A DNA stretch of 64,000 bases. Source: an uncultured Paracoccaceae bacterium (lineage in GTDB: Bacteria > Pseudomonadota > Alphaproteobacteria > Rhodobacterales > Rhodobacteraceae). The stretch spans positions 186,001 through 250,000 of the forward strand of contig CANKYO010000005.1 in assembly GCA_947488175.1 (NCBI GenBank), written 5' to 3'. The notes beneath the pieces were generated by a model, which did no database searches, was not told the origin of the DNA, and saw only the letters and a program-made list of their open reading frames with translations. Shown piece after piece: positions 8,913-18,105 of this stretch (positions within the stretch are counted from its first letter, which is position 1; each line of letters begins with the position of its first letter). A program made the position numbers and the translations under genes.

Positions 8913-9437
8913 ATGCCCACTCCTGTCATCCTGCTCAACATTGTCTGGATCGGCGGTCTGATCGTCTGGGCGGTCTGGTATTACCGGCGGGAACAGGCAC
9001 GCGAAAAGGCGGAGGATGAGGCCAAGACCGCCGCGATCTCGGCCAAGCTGCAAAAACAGATGAAAAGCTATGAAAAGCAGTACATCCCGCTGCCCGCCGA
9101 CCAAAGCGCCTTTCCCGACTACGATGGCGACGGTTTCATCCTGATCGATATGGCTGAGGCGGCGATGTACCACCCGCCCAATGACCCACTGCCGGTATTG
9201 GGGGCGAAACGGGCGCTGGCGGCTGGCGATCTGGTGCGTGTCCTGATGAGCGACGGACACCTGTCCGAAGACCTGTGGGTCGAAATCATCGACAAGCGCC
9301 CCGAAGACTGCTTCGCGGGCCGCATTCACGCGGTGGAGTTTGTGCGGCTCAACCGCCTTCTGGGCCGCGAAATTGTCTTTCACGCCAACCACATCCGCGA
9401 AATCGTACAGTCCCCGCCGGATGGCGCGCCGCACTGA
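8913..9437 (+). CDS. Membrane-anchored protein of unknown function
   Basis: A 174-residue protein. An N-terminal helix (PVILLNIVWIGGLIVWAVWYY) is followed by a charged coiled-coil-like stretch (REQAREKAEDEAKTAAISAK) and a globular C-terminal domain. The latter has LSEDLWVEIIDKRPEDCFAG, which is reminiscent of DUF2314-type domains (WVEV followed by a G-rich turn); this match is weak. It is probably anchored in the inner membrane with a cytoplasmic domain. It follows the preceding membrane gene by 7 bases. Confidence 0.72.
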   Translation: MPTPVILLNIVWIGGLIVWAVWYYRREQAREKAEDEAKTAAISAKLQKQMKSYEKQYIPLPADQSAFPDYDGDGFILIDMAEAAMYHPPNDPLPVLGAKRALAAGDLVRVLMSDGHLSEDLWVEIIDKRPEDCFAGRIHAVEFVRLNRLLGREIVFHANHIREIVQSPPDGAPH

Positions 9438-9439
9438 TC

Positions 9440-10597
9440 CTACGCCCGGTCCAGCACCTCGACCGCCAGCACGGTCGGCAGGTGGCGGGCGATTTCGTGC
9501 CAGCTGTCGCCTTCGTCGAAACTGCCAAACACCGACCCGCTATTGGTGCCGAAATAAACACCTGCGGGGTCCTGCCTGTCCCCGCCCATCGCCTGGCGCA
9601 GCACGGTAAAGAAACAGCTTTCCTGCGGCAGCCCCTTCCGCATGTCCTGCCAGCTTTGCCCGCCATCGCATGACCGCCAGACAGCGGCAGCGGCGTCGGG
9701 TGGATAGCGGCCCGCACTGTCGCCATTCAGCGGCAAGGTCCAGATCGTGTCGGGATCGCGCGGATGCACCCGGATCGGAAACCCGAAGGTCGATGGCAGA
9801 CCGGCATTGATATCATCCCAACTGCGCCCGCCATCCGACGACCGCCAGACACCATGATGGTTCTGCTGATAAAGGACGTCACCATCCCCCGGCGCGCGCA
9901 TCATATTATGCACGCAATGGCCGGTTTCGCCATTGGCCGGGGCGGCAGGGTGATCGTGATGCCCGCAGGCCTCTGCATTCGACAAGCGGTTGCGCCGGTC
10001 CCAGGTTTCGCCGCCATCTTCGGTGGCAAAAACCCCCGCAGCCGAAATCCCGATCCACAATTTCTTGGGATCTTTCGGATCAGACACAATCGTATGCAGC
10101 ACCAGCCCGGCCGCACCGGGGTTCCAGCTATCGGCAGATGGGTGATTGGTCAGCCCCTCCACCTTTTCCCATGTCTTGCCGTGATCCGTGCTTTTCAGCA
10201 GGCCCGCCGGTTTCGTGCCCGCATAAAGCGTGCCATGGGCGTAACCCAGCGACCAGATTTGCGAAAACCCCTCAAACGGCAGCGGGTCGTCTGTCCAGCC
10301 GATCATCGCGGCAAAATCGGGATCATTCGCCGCCCAGTCATCCATCTGGCCTTTGGTCAGCTTGGCCAGCTCCCAGGTTTTACCGCCATCCTCCGACCGC
10401 CAGACACCGGCGCCGTTCCAATCGCCGCCGCCACCGGCCCAAAGCCGCCCGGTTTCAGGATCGCCCACAATATGATTGATCGGCCAGCCGTCGCAGAGGG
10501 GACCTTGCACCGCCCAGTTGTCGCGCTGGGCATCGCCGGACACCAGGAATCCGCCCTTTGTCGTGCCCACAAGGACTGTCACATTATCAGAAGCCAT
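9440..10597 (-). CDS. BNR/Asp-box repeat beta-propeller protein
   Basis: A 385-residue protein built from sialidase-type propeller repeats. Six Asp-box motifs are visible: SEDGGKTW, STDHGKTW, TEDGGETW, SSDGGRSW, SCDGGQSW and SFDEGDSW. No signal peptide is seen, so it is probably cytoplasmic. Proteins of this type are annotated as exo-alpha-sialidase-like or glycosyl-hydrolase-74-like, but I do not see the sialidase catalytic arginine triad with confidence, so enzyme activity is not claimed. Confidence 0.88.
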   Translation of the reverse strand: MASDNVTVLVGTTKGGFLVSGDAQRDNWAVQGPLCDGWPINHIVGDPETGRLWAGGGGDWNGAGVWRSEDGGKTWELAKLTKGQMDDWAANDPDFAAMIGWTDDPLPFEGFSQIWSLGYAHGTLYAGTKPAGLLKSTDHGKTWEKVEGLTNHPSADSWNPGAAGLVLHTIVSDPKDPKKLWIGISAAGVFATEDGGETWDRRNRLSNAEACGHHDHPAAPANGETGHCVHNMMRAPGDGDVLYQQNHHGVWRSSDGGRSWDDINAGLPSTFGFPIRVHPRDPDTIWTLPLNGDSAGRYPPDAAAAVWRSCDGGQSWQDMRKGLPQESCFFTVLRQAMGGDRQDPAGVYFGTNSGSVFGSFDEGDSWHEIARHLPTVLAVEVLDRA

Positions 10598-10645
10598 GAA
10601 ATTTCCTCCACAAATGCGCGGACAACGTTAGCACAAAGCAAGAAA

Positions 10646-10674
10646 TTGACCTAGGGGCAGGCGACAAGCAATAA
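10646..10674 (+). promoter_or_regulatory. Candidate promoter for argD leader transcript
   Basis: TTGACC at 10646-10651 is separated by 17 bases from CAATAA at 10669-10674. This would place the start of transcription near 10681, upstream of the Arg-rich leader peptide. The -10 element is a weak match. Confidence 0.35.
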
Positions 10675-10715
10675 ATGTGCTTTCGCACTGCGGCAAACCG
10701 CGCTATCACGCCAGC

Positions 10716-10757
10716 ATGATGAACCGTATGACGGCACAGAACCGACGCCGACGCTAA
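10716..10757 (+). CDS. Candidate arginine-rich leader peptide upstream of argD
   Basis: A 13-codon open frame, MMNRMTAQNRRRR, ends with four consecutive arginine codons (CGA CGC CGA CGC) directly before TAA. It lies about 100 bases before the argD start, inside the predicted 5' leader. Ribosome stalling at the Arg run when charged tRNA-Arg is scarce would be a way to control argD-argF. No good Shine-Dalgarno sequence is visible, and I see no convincing terminator hairpin between it and argD, so the peptide is a candidate only. Confidence 0.35.
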   Translation: MMNRMTAQNRRRR

Positions 10758-10857
10758 CCGCGCCGCCTGTTGTCATACCCGCTCATAACCCCTTAACATC
10801 GTTGACTCTCCCCCCTTGGTCCTGCACCAATCGGGCTTAATTGCAAGGATGATCGCC

Positions 10858-12036
10858 ATGATCACGTCTATTCTGCCGACCTATTCACGCGCCCCCCTGA
10901 CTTTCGTATCAGGTGAGGGGTCGTGGTTGACGGAAGCCGACGGGCGACGCTTTCTGGACCTTGGCGCCGGGATCGCGGTGAATGCGCTGGGCCACGCGAA
11001 CCCCGCCCTTGTCGCCGCACTGACCGAACAGGCCGGCGCGCTCTGGCATGTGTCCAACCTCTACAACATCCCCGCCCAGCAGAAGCTGGCCGATATGCTG
11101 GTGGAAAAAACCTTTGCCGATACGGTGTTTTTCACCAATTCAGGCACCGAAGCCTGTGAACTGGCCGTCAAAATGGCCCGCAAATACTGGTATGACAAAG
11201 GCGAGGACCGGACCGAGATCATCACCTTCACCGGGTCCTTCCACGGCCGGTCCAGCGCAGGCATTGCCGCCGCCGGGTCCGAGAAAATGACAAAAGGGTT
11301 CGGGCCGCTGCTGCCCGGCTTCACCCATCTGGAATTCGGCGATCACGACGCGCTGAACGCCGCCGCGAACGATAAGATCGCCGCGATCATGGTCGAACCG
11401 GTACAGGGCGAAGGCGGGATCAGGCCATTGCCCGATGCCTGCCTGAAGGGCCTGCGCGATCTGTGTGACCAGCACGGGATCCTGATGATCCTGGACGAGG
11501 TGCAGTGCGGGATGGGGCGGACAGGGAAACTCTTTGCCCATGAATGGGCAGGGGTGACGCCCGATATCATGATGGTCGCCAAGGGGATCGGCGGTGGCTT
11601 TCCGCTGGGCGCTGTGCTGGCGACTGAAAACGCGGCGTCCGGTATGACGACGGGCACGCATGGGTCCACATATGGGGGCAACCCGCTGGCCTGTGCAGTC
11701 GGCGCCAAGGTGATGGAGATCGTCGCCGATGACGCCTTTCTGGCTGACGTGAACCGCAAGGCCGGCCTATTGCGCCAGAAGCTCGAAGGGCTGGTCGCCG
11801 CCCATCCGGATGTGTTCGAGGCTGTACGCGGGTCAGGCCTGATGCTGGGGCTGAAATGCAAGGTCCCCAACAGCGATGTGGTCAGCGCCGGTTTTGCGCA
11901 AGGTGTGTTGACCGTGCCAGCCGCCGACAACGTGGTCCGCCTGCTGCCCGCCCTGAACATCGCAGACGAGGATATTGGCACCGCCGTCGACAGGATCGAC
12001 GCCGCGGCGCGCCAGTTGCAAGGGGCCGATGCGTAA
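10858..12036 (+). CDS. argD: Acetylornithine/succinyldiaminopimelate aminotransferase
   Basis: A PLP-dependent class-III aminotransferase of 392 residues that converts N-acetylglutamate semialdehyde to N-acetylornithine. Visible motifs are TNSGTEACELAVKMAR, FTGSFHGRSS, the cofactor aspartate in ILDEVQCGMGRTG, and the PLP lysine in MMVAKGIGGGFPLGA. The ATG at 10858 is preceded by AAGGAT 8 bases away; an ATG at 10849 is less likely. It is followed by a GNAT gene that overlaps by 8 bases and by argF, which points to an arginine operon. Confidence 0.95.
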   Translation: MITSILPTYSRAPLTFVSGEGSWLTEADGRRFLDLGAGIAVNALGHANPALVAALTEQAGALWHVSNLYNIPAQQKLADMLVEKTFADTVFFTNSGTEACELAVKMARKYWYDKGEDRTEIITFTGSFHGRSSAGIAAAGSEKMTKGFGPLLPGFTHLEFGDHDALNAAANDKIAAIMVEPVQGEGGIRPLPDACLKGLRDLCDQHGILMILDEVQCGMGRTGKLFAHEWAGVTPDIMMVAKGIGGGFPLGAVLATENAASGMTTGTHGSTYGGNPLACAVGAKVMEIVADDAFLADVNRKAGLLRQKLEGLVAAHPDVFEAVRGSGLMLGLKCKVPNSDVVSAGFAQGVLTVPAADNVVRLLPALNIADEDIGTAVDRIDAAARQLQGADA

Positions 12037-12511
12037 TTACAACTTTCGCCGCGTGACCCACGATGACCTGCTGCAACTGCGCGGCTGGCTTGAGATGCCG
12101 CATGTCAAGGTCTGGTGGGGAAACGCGGAACGGCAGATTGCGCTGATCAAACAGGATATGGAAAGTCAGAAAATTGATATGCATGTCGTGGAACTGGTCG
12201 GGCAGCCCTTTGCCTATATTCACAACCACGACGCCCACGTCTTTCCCATGCCGGAATATTCGGACCTGCCCCGGTCCACCCGGGTGATCGATACGTTTGT
12301 GGGGGATGCCAACTATCTCGGGCAGGGTCATGCGGCTGGCTATATCGATGCCTATCTGCGTGACTTGCGCCTGCATTATCCGATGGTGGCGGTGTCGGCG
12401 AATACAACCGACACCCGGACCCTTGGCATTTATACCCAGGCCGGTTTCCGGAAACGACGATTGGCCTCGACCCGTGATGGCAAACTTGTTCAGGTGATGA
12501 CCCACCTTTGA
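12029..12511 (+). CDS. GNAT family N-acetyltransferase
   Basis: A 160-residue acetyltransferase. The opening [20 protein letters not shown] and the VKVWWG segment are typical of the RimJ/AAC(6')-like branch. The acetyl-CoA loop is in [20 protein letters not shown], and the C-terminal helix holds [19 protein letters not shown] residues ([14 protein letters not shown]). Its ATG overlaps the last 8 bases of argD. Its place between argD and argF suggests coexpression with arginine synthesis, but whether it acetylates a metabolite or a protein is not known. Similarity to aminoglycoside acetyltransferases does not show resistance. Confidence 0.85.
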   Translation: MRNYNFRRVTHDDLLQLRGWLEMPHVKVWWGNAERQIALIKQDMESQKIDMHVVELVGQPFAYIHNHDAHVFPMPEYSDLPRSTRVIDTFVGDANYLGQGHAAGYIDAYLRDLRLHYPMVAVSANTTDTRTLGIYTQAGFRKRRLASTRDGKLVQVMTHL

Positions 12512-12548
12512 TTTTCCGGTCCTCGGTGACCCAACAAAAGCGACGCTT

Positions 12549-13454
12549 ATGAAACATTTTCTTGATATTGATGTCACCCCGGCAGGTGACCTGCACAACA
12601 TTATCGCCAATGCGCAATCCATGAAGAATGCGCGCGACGGCCTGCCCAAGGGCACGCCGGATGCCGAACAACCCCTGGCGGGCCACATGGTCGCCCTGAT
12701 CTTCGAAAAACCATCAACCCGGACGCGGGTGTCATTCGATGTGGGCGTGCGCCAGATGGGCGGACAGACCATGGTTCTGTCGGGGGCCGACATGCAGTTG
12801 GGCCATGGCGAAACCATCGCCGATACCGCTCGGGTCCTGTCGCGCTATGTCGACCTGATCATGATCCGCACGTTCGAGGAACAGACGCTGCTGGAAATGG
12901 CCGAATATGCGACCGTGCCGGTGATCAACGGGCTGACCAACCGGTCACATCCCTGCCAGATCATGGCGGATGTGATGACCTTCGAAGAACACAGCGGTCC
13001 GATCAAAGGCAAAAAGGTCGTGTGGTCCGGCGATGGCAACAACGTCTTTGCCAGTTTTGCCCATGCCGCCAAGCAGTTCGATTTTGATCTGGTCTTTACC
13101 GGCCCGCCGCCCCTTGACCCGGAACCGGCGCTGGATGGTCTCTACACCACCGTGCGCAACCCGGATGAGGCCGTGCAAGGGGCTGATCTGGTGGTGACTG
13201 ATACATGGGTGTCGATGCATGACCCGCAATCGGCCCGCGAACGGCGGCACAACCAGTTGCGCGGCTATCAGGTCAACGACGCGCTGATGGCCAAGGCCAA
13301 GGATGACGCGCTTTTCATGCACTGCCTGCCCGCCCACCGCGATGACGAGGCGACAAGCAGCGTAATGGACGGGCCGCATTCGGTGATCTTTGACGAGGCC
13401 GAAAACCGGCTGCACGCGCAAAAGGCGATCATGCGCTATTGCCTTGGCGTCTGA
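12549..13454 (+). CDS. argF: Ornithine carbamoyltransferase
   Basis: A 301-residue cytoplasmic enzyme that forms citrulline from ornithine and carbamoyl phosphate. The carbamoyl-phosphate site is [15 protein letters not shown]. Other motifs are [15 protein letters not shown] and [15 protein letters not shown] with the catalytic Cys. Length and motif order match the family. It is the third gene after argD and the GNAT gene, 37 bases after the latter, and likely belongs to the same operon. Confidence 0.96.
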   Translation: MKHFLDIDVTPAGDLHNIIANAQSMKNARDGLPKGTPDAEQPLAGHMVALIFEKPSTRTRVSFDVGVRQMGGQTMVLSGADMQLGHGETIADTARVLSRYVDLIMIRTFEEQTLLEMAEYATVPVINGLTNRSHPCQIMADVMTFEEHSGPIKGKKVVWSGDGNNVFASFAHAAKQFDFDLVFTGPPPLDPEPALDGLYTTVRNPDEAVQGADLVVTDTWVSMHDPQSARERRHNQLRGYQVNDALMAKAKDDALFMHCLPAHRDDEATSSVMDGPHSVIFDEAENRLHAQKAIMRYCLGV

Positions 13455-13496
13455 TCGGCAGACCAAAAACTTCGACAGAAATTTTTGCCGACAAAT

Positions 13497-13517
13497 GAAT
13501 TTTCGTCACGAAAATTC
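13497..13517. repeat. GAATTTTCG palindrome at phosphate-transporter stop
   Basis: A 21-base inverted repeat: GAATTTTCG, TCA, then CGAAAATTC. It touches the stop codon of the minus-strand phosphate transporter and lies between two convergent genes. A related perfect palindrome is at 39747-39768. It may act as a bidirectional terminator. Confidence 0.7.
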
Positions 13518-15002
13518 TTAGCCCACAAACGCCGCCTGCAGCCCAAGGAAGATCAGACCGGACATGATGGCGGCTGCCGGTACGGTCACCACCCAGGCTG
13601 CGATGATGGTCATGAAATGCGACCGGCGCACCAGTTTCCGGCGGCGCCGTTCTTCGGGTGCGATCCGTTTTGCCGCGGGTCGTTGCGCTGATGACAGGCG
13701 TGCCCGCCGCTCCGCATCCCATTCGCGGAAAAACCCGACGCCGAAAACCCCGCCCACGGCGATATGGGTCGAGGACACCGGCAGTCCCAGCCAGCTGGCC
13801 ACGATCACGGTAATCGCCGCTGACAAGGCCACGCAATAGGCGCGCATCGGGTTCAGTTTGGTGATCTGGCTGCCCACCATGCGGATCAGTTTGGGCCCGA
13901 ACAGGATCAGCCCGAACGATATCCCAAACGCCCCGATTACCATGACCCAGGTTGGGATGCTGACTTTGCCTGCGAATGTGCCGAATTCCTCGGCATGCAC
14001 AATTGCCGCGAGCGGTCCGACCGCGTTGGCCACATCATTGGCCCCATGCGCGAATGACAGCAGTGCCGCTGACAGGATCAGCGGGATGTTGAACAGCACT
14101 TTCAGCGACCGGTTACGGTTTTCCAGCCCTTCGGACTGGCGGCGGATCATCGGCGCGGATACCGCATAGATCGCGGCCCCGATGGCCAGACCGATCAAGC
14201 AGGCTGTGATCAGATCGACCGTGACGATTTTCTTCAGCCCCTTCATCGCCAGATACATCGCAAAGACACCACCCATGATCCCGATCAGCACCGGCACCCA
14301 GCGGCGGGCGGCAGCGATTTTATCATCCTGATAGATGATGGCGGTCTTGATGAAAGCCAGAAACAGCGCCGCAATCACCCCACCCAGCACTGGAGAGATC
14401 ACCCAGCTTGCGGCAATCGCACTCATCGTGGGCCAGTTGACGGCGGCGAAACCTGCTGCGGCAATGCCCGCGCCCATGACCCCGCCCACAACCGAATGGG
14501 TGGTTGATACCGGTGCGCCCACCCAGGTGGCCAGGTTCACCCACAAGGCGGATGAGATCAGTGCCGCCATCATCGCCCAGATGAAAACCGTGCTGCTGGC
14601 GACACTTTCGGGGTCGATAATTCCCTTTGAGATGGTTGAAACCACATCGCCCCCGGCCAGCAGGGCACCGGCACTTTCGCACAAGGCGGCAATCACGATG
14701 GCGCCGCCCATCGTCAGAGCGTTCGCCCCAACCGCCGGGCCCATGTTATTGGCCACATCATTGGCCCCGATATTGACGGCCATATAGGCGCCGAACGCGG
14801 CAGCGGCGATCACCACATAGGACCGTGAATCGCCACCGAAAAACAGGGTACTGGCCAGTGCGGCAACCACGATGAATGTCATCGCAATGCCAAGGCCCAC
14901 AAGGGGCTGGGCGACATATTGGGTCGCAAATTCAACTGCCCCGATCCGTCCCAGATCACGGTCGAGCGTTTTCCACTGATTTGTGGGTCCTGAATTGGCC
15001 AC
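13518..15002 (-). CDS. Inorganic phosphate transporter, PiT family
   Basis: A 494-residue membrane protein with two PiT repeats. The signature GANDVANNMGPAVGA is in the N-terminal half and GANDVANAVGPLAAI in the C-terminal half; APVSTTHSVVGGVMG and LPVSSTHIAVGGVFG are the matching second motifs. It imports phosphate with protons or sodium across the inner membrane. Translation starts at GTG (15002) with GGGAGGGA just upstream. No phoU-like gene is adjacent. Confidence 0.94.
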   Translation of the reverse strand: MANSGPTNQWKTLDRDLGRIGAVEFATQYVAQPLVGLGIAMTFIVVAALASTLFFGGDSRSYVVIAAAAFGAYMAVNIGANDVANNMGPAVGANALTMGGAIVIAALCESAGALLAGGDVVSTISKGIIDPESVASSTVFIWAMMAALISSALWVNLATWVGAPVSTTHSVVGGVMGAGIAAAGFAAVNWPTMSAIAASWVISPVLGGVIAALFLAFIKTAIIYQDDKIAAARRWVPVLIGIMGGVFAMYLAMKGLKKIVTVDLITACLIGLAIGAAIYAVSAPMIRRQSEGLENRNRSLKVLFNIPLILSAALLSFAHGANDVANAVGPLAAIVHAEEFGTFAGKVSIPTWVMVIGAFGISFGLILFGPKLIRMVGSQITKLNPMRAYCVALSAAITVIVASWLGLPVSSTHIAVGGVFGVGFFREWDAERRARLSSAQRPAAKRIAPEERRRRKLVRRSHFMTIIAAWVVTVPAAAIMSGLIFLGLQAAFVG

Positions 15003-15063
15003 TTCTGTCCCTCCCCCCGGCTAGGCGGAAGGGGTAACGTCAGCGTGGCGCGCTGGCAACCGT

Positions 15064-15528
15064 TTACGCGGCGGCGAAGTTTTCGAGCATATCGCGCAGG
15101 CCCGGTTCATCCACCAGATTGGCCGCTTCAGCGACGGGCACCCATTTACGGTCGCGCTTGTGGGCTTCGGGGAAGTCATCAACGACGGATTTGGCAGTCA
15201 CGGAATAGACCCGAATTTCACAAGGGATAACCGACCCGTTGTCGAACCGTTTTTCCGTCAGAAAACTGCCAAGCGCGGTATCGAGCGTCTTGCCCTTTTT
15301 CACGCCGCCTTCTTCCCAGGCTTCCTGTTTCGCGGCCTCTGCTGCGGACAACCCGTCAATCGGCCAGCCTTTTGGCAGGATCCAGCGACCACTGGAACTG
15401 GTCACCAGCAACACCTCAACACCCTCGTCACCGTCACGATGGCAAAGGGCCGCCACCTGCAGCGCAGGGGGGCGTTTCAGCAACGGGCGTAAGGCACCCG
15501 TCCAAAGGGACTGGATCATCGAGTTCAT
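15064..15528 (-). CDS. Nudix hydrolase
   Basis: A 154-residue protein with the Nudix box GLSAAEAAKQEAWEEGG preceded by WILPKGWPID. Residues E of EAWEEGG should bind the metal. It resembles DIPP/NUDT3-like hydrolases that act on diphosphoinositol or dinucleoside polyphosphates, but the substrate is not certain. It is 61 bases downstream of the phosphate transporter start in the opposite sense of dependency, so no operon is implied. Confidence 0.92.
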   Translation of the reverse strand: MNSMIQSLWTGALRPLLKRPPALQVAALCHRDGDEGVEVLLVTSSSGRWILPKGWPIDGLSAAEAAKQEAWEEGGVKKGKTLDTALGSFLTEKRFDNGSVIPCEIRVYSVTAKSVVDDFPEAHKRDRKWVPVAEAANLVDEPGLRDMLENFAAA

Positions 15529-15598
15529 GTTAACCTGCCAATAGGTTTATTTTATTGCATTTTTATTAACACGACCCGACTCATTTGGCAAATCACGC

Positions 15599-18004
15599 TC
15601 ACGTGCCGCGCGGTTTTGCGCGTAACGTAGGGTCAGCCTGTGTCGGATCTTCGGGCCAGGGATGGCGCGGATAACGTCCGCGCATGTCGCGCCGCACATC
15701 GGCATAGGACGTGGCCCAGAACCCCACGATATCCTGTGTCACCTGCACCGGCTTCTGCCCGGGCGACAGCAGCGTGACCCGCAGCGGTGTGCGCCCGACG
15801 GTCGGATGCTGCGTCACCCCGAACATTTCCTGCAGGCGCAGGGTGATACCCGGAGCCTCGCCTTCATAATCAATCGGTATCCTGCGCCCCAGCGGCGTTT
15901 CGAAATGGGCCGGGGCGGCCTTGTCCAGCCTTTGCATCTGGTCCCAGTCCAGCATCGCCCGCAACGCAGGCAGGATATCGAACCGTTTCCAGTCCGCCGC
16001 ATTCCGCACCTCGTGCAGATGCGGCAGCAACCAATTCTCCAGCGTGTCCATCAGCGTCGCGTCATCCATCGCGGGCAACCCGTCCACCAACGCGACCCGC
16101 GCCCGGAACCGGTCAGCAGCGGGCGACGGGCGCAAGCCCAACTGCCGCACCCCGTGCAGCATGGCGCGCGCCACGGCTTCATCCGGGGCATCCGGCCAGA
16201 CCCGGTCATCCAACACCAGTGCGCCGAACCGTTCCTGTTTGCGGGTCAGAACCTGCGCATCTCGGCGCGACCATGCGCAAACATCGACCCAGGCAATCTG
16301 GTCGGCAAAGACCGCGCGCAGGTCCCTTTCGCTGATCGGGAGGGCCTGCCTGATCCGCGCCTCGCGCGTGTCCCCATCCAGATCGCTGGCGATAATCAGG
16401 CGCTGCCCTGCCAGCGGATCGTCATCGGCCAGAAACGCGCCCTTGCCCCCCGACAGGACATAGCGCGGCGCATCACCCTTGCGGCGCAAGCCCACCCTAT
16501 CCGGATAGGCCAGCGCCAGTTGCTGGGCCAGCGGCATGGGCGGGCGTTTCGGCAAGCCCTTGGACAGGCGGGGGATTTCGGCCTTGATCTGGGCCAAGGC
16601 CGCATGATGCGGCTGGCCCGGCCCGTCATACCGGCCTTTCAAGGCAGCGATGCGCAGACCCAGATCGGCAGGCGCACCCTGCAACGGGTCACGGCCCGCA
16701 AGCAACGCGGCCAGCGGGGCGGCCTGCGCGCCCGCAATCTGCAACATATGGCCCAGACGCGGATGCAAGGGCAGGGCGGCCAGCGCGCGCCCGTGATCCG
16801 TAATTCGCATATCGCGGTCCAACGCGCCCAACCCCTGCAGCAGCGCGCGTGCCTCGGCCAAGGCACCGGGCGGCGGTGGGGTCAGGAACGCCAGATCATC
16901 ACTGCCCCAAACCACCATTTCAAGGGCCAGGTTGGCCAGATCCGCCACCTCGATCTCTGCCGGAGCAAAGGCGGGCAGGGCGCCCTGTTCGCCCTTGGTC
17001 CACAGACAATAGGCATCGCCGGGCGCAACCCGACCTGCACGGCCTGCACGCTGCGTCGCCTCCGCCCGGCTGACCCGTTCAGTGACAAGGCGCGACATCC
17101 CCGATCCGGGATCAAACCGGGCGCGCCGGGCGCGACCGGCATCGACAACCACGCGAATATCCTCGATCGTCAGGGACGTTTCGGCAATGGATGTTGACAG
17201 GACAATCTTGCGACCCGACAGAACCGGAGCGATGGCGGCCCGCTGATCCTTGAACGGCATCGCACCATAAAGCGGCCTGATCTGGCAATCGGCGGGCAAC
17301 CGGCCCTGCAATGCGGCAGCGGTACGCCGGATCTCACCTTCGCCGGGCAGAAACACCAGCATACCGCCTTTGGTCCGGGCAGCGGCCTCTGTCACCAGAT
17401 CCGCTGTGGCGACCTCCAGCCGGGTGCCCTTGGGCAAGGCGCGGTCCAGATGATGGGTGGTCACTGGAAATGACCGGCCTTCGGATGTGATCACCGGCGC
17501 GTCATCCAGCAGCGCGGCAACCGGATCGGCATCCAGCGTGGCGGACATCACAAGGATCTGCAGATCGGGGCGCAGCACAGCGCGGATTTCCCAGGCCAGC
17601 GCCAACCCCAGGTCGGCATTCAGGGACCGTTCGTGAAACTCGTCAAAGATGATGGCCCCAATACCGGTCAGATCCGGATCGGACTGGATCATGCGTGTCA
17701 GGATACCCTCGGTGACCACCTCGATCCGGGTGCCGGGCTTGCTGTCGCCGCGCATACGGTAACCGACAGTCTTGCCCGGGGCCTCGCCCAACCCTTCGGC
17801 CAATCGCTCGGCAGCGGCACGGGTGGCCAGACGGCGGGGTTCCAGCATGATGATCCTGCCAGAGGTAACTCCGGCCTCAAGCATGGCCAGCGGGACACGG
17901 GTGGTTTTCCCCGCACCCGGTGGCGCCTGCAACACCGCGCGGCCATGGCTGCGCAAGGCGGCAACTAGGTCTGGCAGGACAGGATCAATCGGTAGCGCAG
18001 TCAT
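15599..18004 (-). CDS. hrpB: ATP-dependent helicase HrpB
   Basis: A DEAH-box RNA helicase-like protein of 801 residues. Walker A is in QAPPGAGKTTRVPLAML, the DEAH box is FDEFHERSLNADL, motif III SATLD follows, and motif VI is QRAGRAGRVAPGDAY. The HrpB-specific C-terminal domain is present (full length matches E. coli HrpB, about 809). I chose ATG 18004 because MTALPIDPVLPDL matches the usual start. A TTG at 18034 with AAGGTGG upstream is also possible. The biological role of HrpB remains unclear in most bacteria. Confidence 0.93.
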   Translation of the reverse strand: MTALPIDPVLPDLVAALRSHGRAVLQAPPGAGKTTRVPLAMLEAGVTSGRIIMLEPRRLATRAAAERLAEGLGEAPGKTVGYRMRGDSKPGTRIEVVTEGILTRMIQSDPDLTGIGAIIFDEFHERSLNADLGLALAWEIRAVLRPDLQILVMSATLDADPVAALLDDAPVITSEGRSFPVTTHHLDRALPKGTRLEVATADLVTEAAARTKGGMLVFLPGEGEIRRTAAALQGRLPADCQIRPLYGAMPFKDQRAAIAPVLSGRKIVLSTSIAETSLTIEDIRVVVDAGRARRARFDPGSGMSRLVTERVSRAEATQRAGRAGRVAPGDAYCLWTKGEQGALPAFAPAEIEVADLANLALEMVVWGSDDLAFLTPPPPGALAEARALLQGLGALDRDMRITDHGRALAALPLHPRLGHMLQIAGAQAAPLAALLAGRDPLQGAPADLGLRIAALKGRYDGPGQPHHAALAQIKAEIPRLSKGLPKRPPMPLAQQLALAYPDRVGLRRKGDAPRYVLSGGKGAFLADDDPLAGQRLIIASDLDGDTREARIRQALPISERDLRAVFADQIAWVDVCAWSRRDAQVLTRKQERFGALVLDDRVWPDAPDEAVARAMLHGVRQLGLRPSPAADRFRARVALVDGLPAMDDATLMDTLENWLLPHLHEVRNAADWKRFDILPALRAMLDWDQMQRLDKAAPAHFETPLGRRIPIDYEGEAPGITLRLQEMFGVTQHPTVGRTPLRVTLLSPGQKPVQVTQDIVGFWATSYADVRRDMRGRYPRHPWPEDPTQADPTLRAKPRGT

Positions 18005-18077
18005 CGCTGCGATCTTTGGCACAAGGCGGGTCAAGACACCACCTTACCGTGCGGGTCTGTCGCGGCAGAGCGTCACC

Positions 18078-18102
18078 GTAAGATGGGTTTCAACCCATCT
18101 TC
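18078..18102. repeat. Dispersed palindrome, GTAAGATGGG family (copy 3)
   Basis: GTAAGATGGGTTT, CA, then ACCCATCTT; the last bases of the second arm are changed. It lies in the hrpB upstream region, only 3 bases from the left end of the inverted-repeat element at 18106. Confidence 0.78.
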
Positions 18103-18105
18103 GCC

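Noticed and set aside
10816..10830. Small hairpin TTGGT-CCTGC-ACCAA before argD, considered as attenuator terminator
   Set aside because: Only a 5-base stem and no T run follows, so it is too weak to be called a terminator.
15662..17197. A 511-codon open frame opposite hrpB
   Set aside because: Antisense shadow: Arg/Gln/His-rich with no recognisable motif, while the other strand encodes all helicase motifs.
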